DNA of 64,000 nucleotides from Saururus chinensis (Eukaryota > Streptophyta > Magnoliopsida > Piperales > Saururaceae): assembly GCA_035235625.1 (NCBI GenBank), contig CP141141.1:40757719-40821718 (forward strand), written 5' to 3'. Under the pieces are notes generated by a model. It saw only the letters and a program-made list of their open reading frames with translations, was not told the origin of the DNA and made no database searches. Shown here in pieces: positions 46,596 to 57,800 of this stretch. Made by a program: the position numbers and the translations under genes. The first letter of the stretch is position 1. Each line of letters begins with the position of its first letter.

Positions 46596-48080
46596 TTGGG
46601 GCATTGGGGTTTGTTCCACTGTTGATCATGTTTATGGACTAGGCTGTGTTGTGTTGTTCAGCTTGCTCTGTTATGTGCAACAGTTCTCATCATCTCTGAT
46701 AATGAAGAGGATAACAAAGTTTTATCCTTGTTTCAATTGATAAAAAGTGTTTGTTTTCTTTATGAAGTCTTGTAATTACTGTATATTTCTGTATATCTGT
46801 ATAATTTGGTAAAGACAACTTCCTTGAACTGCAAGTGAAAACTGTTCAATGAGTCTGACATAACTGGCTGGTGCTTCTTCTGAATCACCAGGTTTTCATT
46901 CCTGGGGATGATGCTTCCTTCCATGGGGAATGCTTTTGAGTGTCACAGATGATGTCGGTCGTCCAATTTGTCCAAAATACAGGTTTAATTAGATTAAATT
47001 AATGATGGTATATATAATAATAAAATGCATAATCGAAGTTTCGTGTGTTTTAGTTTTGTCGAATTGGCCGCCTGCTGTCTTCCCAGGCAAGCGATGCCCC
47101 ACATGACAGGATGACATCGTCTTGGTTGAGAGATCTACAGCAGGGATTGCAGTGATGGTCTTGGGCAGCCAACTACCCAGAGGATTGCCCTTATTCAGTA
47201 CCATCCAGCGTTTCCATGGGCTGCAAGGTGGGTTGGGCCAACGCGAGGCCCTAGCTCTAGCTTTAAAAATGATATCCCGGTTCTAGCCTTATGTGGGCTT
47301 TCAAAACGCCGGTCCTCATCCGGCCATAAGTGGGTTCAGGTTAGTCTTTAAGTTTTACTTTTAATATTTTTTATGAATAAGAATACAAATGTAACATTGA
47401 AGATAAGTTTTCACTAGTAAACAAATTCTCTTTGTATTAGATTATTTTTACAAAGAACTTATAAACATGCTTAAAAATAAAAAAAATTATAATCTTATTG
47501 GAAAAATATAGATGAAATAGAGAGAGAAAATTAATACAATACAATTTAAGATTCAATTAGCTTAAATGGCCCCGTTACAAGTTGCTTTTTTCTCTCTAGT
47601 CCACAACCTTTATAAAAAATATAATATAAGATATAATGAGCTTAATTGGTCTCAACACTCTATGCTTCAAATAACTTCAAAAATAAATATTCCTAAAAAA
47701 CAACAATACAGATATGATTAAGTTACTTTACAAAACAAGTTTTAACTTCAACCCAGATGGTACCTACTGAATGGTTTACTTGAGAGAGTGGCATAAAGAA
47801 GGTAGCTGGTCAGATTTTTCTAAAATAGAATTAGTTCGTTGCATAAAAAATTAGTATAATATTACTATTTTAATATTAAATATAAGAATTACTTATTTTG
47901 AGATTACTTACTTATTTGAGACTCAGATTTTGAATCTAGGCCCTTTTATAATCAACTCCTTCGTGATCAAATCAGAAAGAATGATACTTCTCTCTATTAA
48001 GATTAAGTCAAACCTTTCTCTCCAGACATTTACCAGTCTAGTTTGGAGTTGACATATAGTGAGAACATTGACTCAATAAG
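46596..48080. other. 3' region of copy C and transposon remnants
   Basis: 46596-47045 matches the 3' regions of A and B. 47050-47217 is an antisense remnant of D. 47218-47330 is the plus-strand partner of the hAT-like fragment at 43165-43255. 47340-48080 is AT-rich with nothing recognised. Confidence 0.6.
47050..47217 (-). pseudogene. Fragment of oxidoreductase D exon 2, antisense behind copy C
   Basis: On the minus strand it reads LPKTITAIPAVDL followed, with frame errors, by the segment for CHVGHRLPGK (out of frame for CGASLAWED). It corresponds to the part of D exon 2 around 62680-62830 and is cut at 47217 by the hAT-like fragment. It is the counterpart of the relic behind copy A. Confidence 0.75.
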
Positions 48081-48729
48081 TGTCATAGCCTCCTTAGCAC
48101 CCTACTCATAAAAACAGAAAAAATTCACACCTAAGATATGCAACATAAAAAAAAAGCATATAAAACTTGAAACATGAGACATGTGAATCAGATCAAAGAA
48201 TCAATAACATAGCGACCAAGCTCATTTGCAATGAAGCTTTTTGTGAATTGTTAAAAAAAAATTTCAGGGAAATAAGAAAGTTTAATAAAACTTATTAGCT
48301 GCAAAGAATTTCAAAGTTGCACCTATTTAAAGTGAGGTTTACCACTTACAGCCTTTTATTTGTAGAAAGACAAGTACAAACTAAATGAATCACCAACTGC
48401 TTAGGCTTACACAGTTCTTTAGTGAGGAAAATACATGAAAAGAGGGGAAGAATCACTGTTGTTGGCTACCTTAAGCAGAGACGAGAGTAGAGACAGAGAA
48501 AAAAGACAACGGAGAGGAAGGAAGATAATGAAAGGTCAAGTTTTTCATTGAACTCAAAAGGAGGGTAGTAGCCCTTACATATACTCAACCTAGCTCTTAA
48601 GCCTGGTTTTATTTAAGGAAACTATTACTAATTGAATGCATAAATAAAGATCTAAGCTTATAAATAAAAAATTCTTAATGAAACATAAAAATTGCTTATC
48701 ATAGAACTACCTAATAAAGATCCATGACA
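48081..48729 (-). repeat. Probable 3' LTR of a truncated gypsy element
   Basis: Bounded by TGTCATA and CCATGACA, that is TG..CA with complementary ends. It sits directly downstream (in element sense) of the integrase fragment, next to a purine-rich tract on the coding strand. The 48470-48560 part is purine-rich like the LTR at 20434. Its partner LTR is missing, so the ends are tentative. Confidence 0.5.
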
Positions 48730-48891
48730 ATCTACTACGCTTTGCTACCGCCTTATCCTCAAGGCACAAAATCTAGTAAGAGGGCATAAAACTCATCCTC
48801 TGAAAGCCACAAAGCATATTCCAAAGAGCAACCATGCCAAACAACTAAAATCTCTGAGATAAGTCAACTACAGCGACGAAGACGCCAATTG

Positions 48892-49682
48892 TCAATGATG
48901 GCGGAAGGAAGTAATGACTGTTCGGCAGGTACTAGCAGGAGGGGAGCTAGGGGAGACACGAGTAGAGTCACCAACAAAGTGGCGTAAGTGCGAGACATGA
49001 AAAGCTAGATGAATTTGAGTTTTTTTGGGAAGCTGGAGGTGGTAAGCAATGAAACCTACTCGCTCAAGAATAGAATAAGGACTATGGAAGCGATGAGCTA
49101 ACTTAGAACTCATTCGCTGAAATAATGAGGGTTGCCGATGAGGAGAAAAACTGACATAAACAAAATCCCCGACTTGAAACTCCTGATCAAGATGTCGTCG
49201 ATCATAAACTTGCTTCGTATGGTTTTGAGTGGCATAGAGATTATGTTTGAGTTGTCGCAAAAGAGCATCCCGGTTCTAAAGAATCCTAGTTCTGAAGAAG
49301 ATGGTCGACCTCCCCGACAGTGGCACGGTGAGGAACATAAGCCATGACTGTAGACGGATCATGGCCATAAACCAACCGAAAGGGAGTAAAACTAGTAGCG
49401 GAATGAAATGTTGTATAATAGGAGTATTCATCCCATGGAAGGAATTGGAGCCACTTTTGCAAATTGTCGCCAACAAAACAACAAAGGTATTGCTCAAGGC
49501 AGTGATTAACCACTTCAGTTTGGCCATATGGAAGTGCCATGGAATGTGAAGAACTCCTACAAAAAATGGGAGATGAAAATATGATCGTGATCAAATACAA
49601 TGGTGCATGGCATACCGTGAAACTTAGGCACATCCTAAACATAAAGAGTAGCAACGTCCTAGCAGTGAAGGGGACGAACTGG
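48892..49682 (-). pseudogene. Gypsy integrase fragment
   Basis: Minus-strand pieces read QTEVVNHCLEQYLCCFVGDN and LVYGHDPSTVMAYVPH (49527-49276), then TKQVYDRRHLDQEFQVGDFV, YHLQLPKKTQIHLAFHVSHL (49260-48892): the end of the integrase core and the integrase C-terminal region of a Ty3/gypsy chromovirus related to the element in DRG1. Frame breaks separate the parts. The element stops abruptly near 49682 where the dispersed repeat begins; gag and RT are gone. Confidence 0.88.
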
Positions 49683-50340
49683 ACCATTTTGTTAACGGGA
49701 CTAGTCAAACCCAGATGAGTTAGCCAGTTTAGTTTGGGTTTGAAAACATTGGAAGGAGCTCCTCCTCCTATGTTACCCTTCAAATGATGAAATTGCTAAG
49801 ACAAGATGGAGGGAGAGGGAGAATTGTGGCCGCCAAATGTGAACAACCTTCGGGTTGACAACAAATGGCTACGACATCAATTATGAAGTTCATCAAAGTT
49901 TCATCGGTAGGGGAAAGGGAGGGTGGCTAGGGCAGCAACTCTAGTTTGGGGATTTGGGGGGAGGGTGCTTCAATTGGCTTTGAATATGAATGGGCAATTG
50001 GGGAGTAAGGGGTAGGGTGGAGAATGATAATGGAGGTCCCGACTCTAAGTGGCTAATAGCATCTCCAATAGGAGATGTCAAATTGAGTGGTTGGAGATGG
50101 TTAAGTGGCTCATGGATATGCATATGTAACAATTTCACAACATGCGAACTCCAACCATAGATTCACAAAAAAAAAAAAAGATGGAAGAGTGGTAAAAAAA
50201 AGGTAAAAAGAGAGAAAAAAAAACAAAAAATGCCATAACTTAGGCCACCATTTTCACATAAAAAATGACTCCCTGATTGGAAATGGTGGGACACCACTTC
50301 TTTTCATTTTTCCTACCATGCCCATGTTGGAGATGCTCTA
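49683..50340. repeat. Dispersed repeat family, copy 2
   Basis: Homologous to 39670-40130. Inside it, 50063-50340 is bounded by AGCATCTCCAATAGGAGATG and TTGGAGATGCTCTAA, inverted termini of the common plant GAGCATCTCCAA type, so a MITE of about 280 bp seems to be part of the repeat. Non-coding. Confidence 0.7.
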
Positions 50341-50803
50341 AGTGACCCGAGTCTCCCAAGTCCCAACCCAAGTAACCCAACCTGTTCATCTGATATTTTT
50401 TTTAAGTAGACAAAATCTAAAATGATATCACCCTCACCGGACTAGCTTCTCGGATCACCTATTCGACCAGCTAGTTTTGTTCGACCCACCAGATCAATTT
50501 CACCTAGAGAACCAAATGTAATAGTAACGGGTTTGGTTGGACCGGCAGGTCTTGGTTTTAAAGCCCACATCTAAACCCTACCCCCTCTTTCCTCCTTAAG
50601 CCATAGCTACGTCATCCCATTGTCCCCTCACCAGCTCACCTCTTCCTTGTAGGGTTACAGGCTGAGCAACGCCATCAGTCCCTTGACACCCCCTACAAGC
50701 TACAGCCGAAGCCGGTTGCCACCTCGAGCCACCAACATGTTGCCGTTTTCCTGAAAAAGAGGTCCTTGATTGCTTTTTTATTTTAATTTATTAAATTTCA
50801 TAT

Positions 50804-52768
50804 GCTATTGTAATGCTCTATTTTTCTATTATGTATAACCCGAGGGTTAAGGGACAAAATCCATGTATATGAGTAGATCTTGAAGTAACGAGTGTATCAA
50901 ATCGAAGAACACATGAAATAGAGGTCAGGAGCAAAAGTTACGACCTTGGGAAGCATGTTACATGTGCGGGACCTACTTAAAAAGTACAGGATAACTAACT
51001 CATGTTGGGTCTAGTTTTGAAAGGCTCATTGGTACGAGTCCATCAGTACTAAAAACACTCAATTCCAACTTTGGGGTAAGAAGATATCGTGTTTTGAAGT
51101 TAAGATAATATTTAAATAATATAATAATTAAAAATGGGGAAATGGACGAATTTGATGGCGTCATTGATGATGTCAACAACTAGCGAGCTGCACCATGTGA
51201 ACCGGCGCACAAGCCAGATTTGTGGGGCCCGTGCGACCCGCGCACCACAATGCATGGCGGATCCACGAGATCCCGTGAAATGCATAACATCTCCGTAGTA
51301 ATGCCACGGGTGCTTGCTACATCGCTACCTCACTGGTGCGCGATGCTTGTCTTGTGTGTGCACTCATCACTATGCTCGCTTGTAGGTTTTTCCTCGATAA
51401 ATAGGAAATCTGTGTGATTTTTCGGAGGAGTTTCCTGGCCCATTTTAAGTTAGATTTTGCTTGTTCAAGATATGTTTTTAGCTAATTCGATGATGTTCTA
51501 TGCAATAGAAGTGTCCACTCCTCCAATTGGCAACTCTAGAGAGGGCAAAAGGCTTGGAGCATGAGGAGGCTCTGCTCGATGACCTCGGGCCAAAAGAGAG
51601 ACATAAATGTCCCAGAGCAAGAGGAGTCATTGTCCTCCGCTGTCATGCAGCATCAAGAGAAGCGGCCCTGACTAAGGGGAGACTCTGTCCTTCACCGACA
51701 GTCTACGTAGTGAGAGAAACATCCTTGTGTAAGGGGAAGTTCTATCCACCACCTACAGGTGTGAAAAGTAAGAAATGTCCCCGGGTAATGGGAGGTTTTG
51801 TGTGCTGCCTACGGGCGCAGAAAGTGAGAAACACCCTATATAAGGGGATGTTATATCCACTGCCTACGGGTGCGGAAAGTAAGAAGCGTCTCTAGGTAAG
51901 GGGAGGTTCTGTCCGCCACCTTCAGGCATAAAGAGTGAGAAAAGCTATCAGAAAGAGGAGCGTTTGTTCGTCACCTTTGGGCATAATGAGAGAAACGTTT
52001 CAGAGCAAGAAGAGGTTTTGCCCGCTGTCTTTCGGACCTAAAGTGGTGGACTTCTTGAAGGAAGGAGCAACTCCAAATGCCGCTACTTTCGAAACTACAA
52101 GTAAGCGTTCTTGATATTCCGATTTTATATATGATTATATGAATGCATATGTTAATTAAGATATATGTTATACTCTAATCCAATGGGTTTTGATATACTT
52201 TGATCTAATATGATTTGATAAGCTATGATATGCTCTAGTTTTTATTTGATTTGATATGTTCTGATATATTCGGATGAGATTTGATGTGATATGATATGCT
52301 TTGATGTGTTTTACTCTATTATGTGATAGAGCGAGTGTGTGATTTCGCTGATTTGTTAGCTTCCGTTTAACTTAGATGATTTATAAATTTTCGTCTTGAC
52401 TCTAATTAAATATTTGGATATAAGTATTTTGACATACATGATTTTAGACTGCCTGATTTATGTATTAGCTGTTAGAGAAAACTATGTTCAGATCCAATCA
52501 TATTGGAATAATATCATAGATTATACCATATATGTACAAACAATTAACGGTAAGGCAATATTGGTTTGATCCAAATAAGTTATAAAATTAGGTTTATTCT
52601 GACCTACGCGCATTAGAGTGCTTAAGCTCTATAGTACATAGAGAAACTTTACGGCTCTCACATACAGATGCCACCACTCCTAGTTTTTACTTTTTAAATT
52701 TATAACCTTAATTCTGTATTCCAAACCCCTAGTCTGGGTCGGTTTTTAGGGTGGGGTGTGACAGCTAC
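50804..52768 (+). mobile_element. Solo LTR of a Ty3/gypsy (Tekay/Del-like) retrotransposon
   Basis: 50809-52763 (1,955 bp) begins TGTAATGCTC and ends GGGGTGTGACA, the characteristic ends of plant Tekay/Del LTRs. It is flanked by GCTAT (50804-50808) and GCTAC (52764-52768), a 5-bp duplication with one change. No primer site or coding domains adjoin it, so the element has collapsed to a single LTR by recombination. It contains a minisatellite at 51530-52045. Confidence 0.8.
51530..52045. repeat. ~60-bp minisatellite inside the solo LTR
   Basis: About eight degenerate tandem units of roughly 60 bp, each with AAGGGGAGGTTCTGTCC-like, CCACCTACGGG-like and GTGAGAAACGTCCC-like parts. The repeat gives a 122-codon chance open frame, which is not a gene. 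Confidence 0.8.
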
Positions 52769-53886
52769 ACAACCATTGAGTTTTGGGAATATAGCTTTTT
52801 CCTTTGTTTGGATTCTGTATTTAGTTTTTTTTTGTTGATTGTCAATTTGGGTTTGTTTGGATGGGGGGTTTGGACTTGCTTGGTTTAATCTGGGATTTCA
52901 TTTGATGAGTAGAAGCATGAGCGCTAATTTATAATCTTGCCAACTTAAGTGCTATTGCTTGTGGAATACTGGAATGATAACACAAAAATGATGGGTAGGC
53001 ATGGTAAATGTACAGACCTTGTAAATGCATTCTTGATTGTGCTTCTATCTAGAGTCCTCAACTTTGTTTGATTCTATCTAGTGAAGGCTATCTATCCTTT
53101 TTTCATGGGTTGAGAGAATAAAAATATTATTCTAGTTCATATATGATTCTATGATTATTATTTAAGCTGCATATCCTGAGACCCAAAGAATTTGTAGGGC
53201 GCCCAATTTTCTCATGTGTAGGCTGATTTTTTTTTTTTTTTTAGGGGCACCCGTGCTATGCAAGCCTTGTTTGTACAGGGTCCCAACACCAATTTTTTTC
53301 GATGTATGGGATCTAATAAAAATCCATCAGAACAAATGCCCATGCAAGTTTTAGTACAAGTGCTACAAGTTCATCTCTCTAAAGCCAGAACCTTTCAATT
53401 TGCTGGATCCAATCTTACATTATCTTGGCTCTCCAGGGTCAAGCCAACTAGCAAGCCACAATGTCGATAAAAAATTTGGGCCAGGGCACCACTCTTGACC
53501 ACTATAAAAACTTGCTGAAAAGGTAGTTGCCATCGTGTTGTAGAAACGTCACAAACCCTCTAATAACATGCTTGGAATACACAATACAGTAGCATATAGA
53601 AAGTTTGACCGACGATGCCTGGTGAGGTGAAAGTATCCAATAGAACCGTTCTACCATGTGTCCGTGCATATGTCCCTTCATCTTCAAACTCGTAATCCGT
53701 AATTTGTGCCTCATCATACTCAATTTTAAACACGTACCAATTCATCAAACGTGTCACTCTTTAAAAACACATATCTACCACCTGTCCCATACAACGGTTC
53801 TATTAGATAATTTTTCATGAGTGAGGGTTGAAGTTGCGATTTGGGCTTGCTTTTGGAAGGCTGCAAGTGAGTTAGCATTAGCATAG
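52769..53886. other. Gene-free interval
   Basis: No gene, transposon end or repeat could be supported, apart from a long T run at 53228-53242. Short open frames here look like chance. Confidence 0.4.
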
Positions 53887-54109
53887 GGAAGTGTTTTTAT
53901 ACTCCGTTCTAACAGTGAGACGAGCGTAAAGAATGCATGGGAAGCGTTTATTTTCAAGATAGAAGGCACAAGTGGCTAGTGCACGTTAATGCAAGTATCA
54001 CTTGTGCTAACGTGCATTAGCGTATATGCCGTTCATCTTGAAAATGGATGCTCCCCATACATTCTTTACGCTTTGCTCATGGTGTCCAAGTAGCATAAAA
54101 AATGCTTCT
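53887..54109. mobile_element. Fold-back element (GGAAGCATTTTT family), copy 2
   Basis: The whole 223-bp stretch folds into one long imperfect hairpin: left arm GGAAGTGTTTTTATAC, then AGCGTAAAGAATGCATGG, TATTTTCAAGAT; right arm ATCTTGAAAATGG, CATACATTCTTTACGCT, GCATAAAAAATGCTTC. Flanks TTAGCATAG and TTAGTGGAG might be a decayed 9-bp duplication. Confidence 0.7.
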
Positions 54110-54349
54110 TTAGTGGAGATAGCATTGCAGAGGTGAGGGCCTTGATTATATTGTTAAGGGGGCGAAGATGAGGCAGTCATGAAAGTCATGAAAGAAGCAG
54201 GAGTTTGAGATATTTCTAGCAACCACAAAATGCAAAGAAGGAGGAGTTGATGATCACAACATAAAGGGGGGAGGGGGAGTGGGGTGATCTATGCTTGGTT
54301 GGAAGAAGATGAAGTGGGAGGGAAAATATTCCCACTACGAGATAATTAG

Positions 54350-54580
54350 GGAAGCATTTTTCATACTCATTCATTGTGAGCCAAGCATGAGAAATACCCA
54401 TGAAGCGTTTATTTTCGAGATCGACATCCCACGTATTGATGTACATTAGCATAAGGAGGTAAGTAATTACTTATGCTAATATGTGCTTAACGTACGGGAC
54501 ATTGATATCGAAAATAGACATTTCATAAGCATTCTTTAAGTGTGGTTTATTATAAAAAAGAGAACATAAAAAATGCTTTC
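54350..54580. mobile_element. Fold-back element (GGAAGCATTTTT family), copy 3
   Basis: A 231-bp hairpin related to copy 2 (GGAAGCATTTTTCATACTC against the complement of AACATAAAAAATGCTTTC; inner arms around TATTTTCGAGATC). It is flanked by GATAATTAG (54341-54349) and GATAATGAG (54581-54589), a 9-bp duplication with one mismatch, indicating mobilisation by a Mutator-like transposase. Confidence 0.75.
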
Positions 54581-54878
54581 GATAATGAGTCATAAAATAT
54601 AATTTTTTCCATCTTTAATAGGGTACCCTTCTAAATACTGCCCCTCAAAATAGAGCCCTGGCATCTAGAATGCAAGGATAGGCGGCCAATTACTTATTAG
54701 TTAAATCTATGACTCATGAAATGAGATGTATATTTCTAGTGTATATTTGTCTTTATATCACAATGTTTACACTACCTGAAATGACCCTTCGCTGAAATTA
54801 ACCAAAAACGAAACTTTGTAACTATGGTCTTGAGCTCACCTCTCCCGCTCTTTCTAAACAGTCTCGACCGCCCTCGGC

Positions 54879-57800
54879 ATGGCTGCTGCTGCTGCTGCTG
54901 TGAGAAATGTGAATGTGAAGCGCCTTCTCCTTTCCTCATCCCCCATCTATTCCTGCTGTCGGGCCACTATTTTCAGCCCCGTACCTGTTCCGGGATCTTC
55001 ATGCTTTCGTGATAGCGAATTGGATGGAGCTTTGTGGTGGGCAAGGTCGATGGCTACGTTTACCAGCACGTAAGTAGAATAAGAAGTTTGCAAGATTTCA
55101 CATTTACTTTCTCATGATTTTTCTTCTTAAAATGATAATCTGGAAAACTCATGTCACATTGGTAAAGATTAGTAAATTTCATGATAGGAAAACCGTAAAT
55201 TTTCATCTTTGCAGTTGGCATGTATGGATGGAGGCATAGTGGCCATTTCTGAGCAAGTGTTTAATATATATATCCATTTTCCTACAGGAGACCTCATGTA
55301 AATGTTGGGACTATCGGACACGTTGATCATGGGAAAACTACACTGACCGCAGCGATCATAAAGGTCGAATCGCACTGGATATATACCTTATCTAACTAAA
55401 AAAACTTGAATATATATGTTATGTAGTTTCTGAATTTGGGATGGAATTGACGAATGTATATAGAATAAAATGTTGAAGGTGTCAAAGAATTATTAATGTT
55501 CATGAATCGGCAATAGTTAGGAAAAGATTTGATCAGTCTAATGCTTTCCATCTTCCTTGCGTTTGAAAGCCCAGGTGCTGGCAGAAGAAGGTAAAGCGAA
55601 AGCTGTTGCTTTTGATGAGATTGACAAAGCCCCTGAAGAAAAAAAAGAGAGGAATCACCATTGCAACAGTTAAATTTTTTCTTTACTAATTTGTTACTGA
55701 TTACTAATTAGCTAGTTCTTTTCAGTACTGAATGTGTATAAAACTTCAACTTAGTTTCGTTTTTTCTCTTAATAATGGAAAGCTTTGCTTAGTTTTAGTA
55801 ATTTTATTTTATTTGCAGGCTCATGTGGAATATGAGACTTCCAAGCGTCACTATGCACATGTAGATTGTCCAGGGCATGCTGACTATGTCAAGGTAATAG
55901 AAGCTCTCGTGTCACATATTGCAGTTCCTAAACCTCTGACAAGGGTAGAGTCAGAACGGTGTCTGCCTTCATGATGTGTTCCAGCTATCATGATATTTTA
56001 GTTCTGGTCACAAACAATGATGTGCTAATTTTTTAATACCGTAGAAGTGCCTTGTTGTGTATCAACCAATGTTTGTAATCTCGCCACATCTCGGTCTTGG
56101 TACGAATGTTGAGGCAAGAGACCATGTAACCAGGCTATTTTACCTGTCCACATAGTCTCGGCGAGATCTTGCTTATCTTGGTAAGTTCTAGCCAATTTCT
56201 CACCTGGACTTGTAAATTCTTGCCCAAAACAGTAAAAAAACAATAATGAAAAAACTGACAACCACTCACAGGTCTACTGTTGGGGGTTCAAGTATTGATC
56301 TAAGATAGAGCCAATTATTTCCCCCTACAATTATTATATTGGAGCAAATATGGAGAGGCTAGGATGGGACCATTGTAAATTCTTCTGACCTCGTAAATCA
56401 CCGTGTTTTTTTATTTAATTAGCATAATTTATTTTAATACAAATGTTATCTCATTGTATTACACTTATTCTAGCTTAGTATTAGGGCTTCTAGATGTTAA
56501 TATATACTTAGATTGCTAAAACATATGCAAAAAAAAAAATCTTACCGAGATCATTTACATGATCTATCCGAGATCTCTTCTCTTTGGCCGGCTGAGAGAA
56601 GACAAAGATCCGAGATTGCAAACCTTGGTATCAACAGTGTCTTTTTTTACTATCATGAGGCAACAATTAGCTGCTTTATTTGCATAACAGTAAGGAGCTT
56701 AAAGTAAAGCACTTTCACCCACTGCAAAAAGGGAGACTATCAAGGGCTAGTTTGCTACCTCAGTGAGCTTAGTTTGGTCACTTAGAAGAGAGCTCCTAGC
56801 AGTTGCCCATTGTGGAAGCAAAGATTAGTTATTTTCTATCACCTTTTTAAATGCATTTATTTATTTTTCTATTCCAGAATTTTGACTGCTTGGACCTTGT
56901 GATGGATTTAGACCAGAAATTTTACTGATGTTCCAGCATGAAAATTATTCTTTTTTTTGAAATGGAGAATTATTTCACTATTAAGTCCACACTGTTTTTT
57001 TCATTATGAACTGCAGAACATGATTACCGGAGCTGCATAAATGGATGGTGGCATTCTTGTTGTATCTGCTCCGGACGAACCTATGCCACAGACCAAGGAA
57101 CACATTTTACTTGCACGCCAGGTGATTTTCATGCATTAGGCATGTGCTAGACAAAGCCTTTTCTAGTGATTGCAGTGAAAAACACCTCCATCATGCTTAT
57201 TCTTTTTCATCTTATCAACATTCCTATTTCTCATTTTATAATTCAGGTCGGTGTGCCATCATTAGTATGCTTTCTTAACAAAGTTGATGCGGTTGATGAT
57301 CCAGAGCTTCTTGAACTAGTAGAAATTGAACTGCGAGGTGGGCATTCATTTTGTAACATTAAATTACATGAGGTACTGGAAAAGCATTCTAACTATATTC
57401 ATTTCCATCTTCCAGAGCTGCTTAACTTCTACAAGTTTCCCGGTGATGAGATTCCGATCATCCGGGGGTCGGCATTATCTGCATTACAGGGAACTAATGA
57501 GGAAATTGGAAAAAAATGCCATCCTAAAATTAATGGAAGCTGTTGATTCATGCATTCCTGAACCTGTGAGGCATATTTATAAGCCTTTTCTCATGCCAAT
57601 TGAAGATGTATTCTCGATTCAGGTAATCTAATACATCTTATTCATATGCATATACATATATAGACTTGATATTTCTTTATTTATATAATACTTTTGCATA
57701 TCTTTCTTTGCATTTTCTCTTGGTGAGTAGATGAATTTGATCTACCAGTAATCTCTTTGAAGGGATAAATCTAGTTCAATCCATTTGGTCTATGCAATTT

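Noticed and set aside
51527-51895. 122-codon open frame
   Set aside because: It lies wholly in the tandem repeats of the solo LTR and reflects the repeat period.
51530-52045. CRISPR-like array
   Set aside because: The units are contiguous, degenerate tandem copies without unique spacers, inside a plant LTR.
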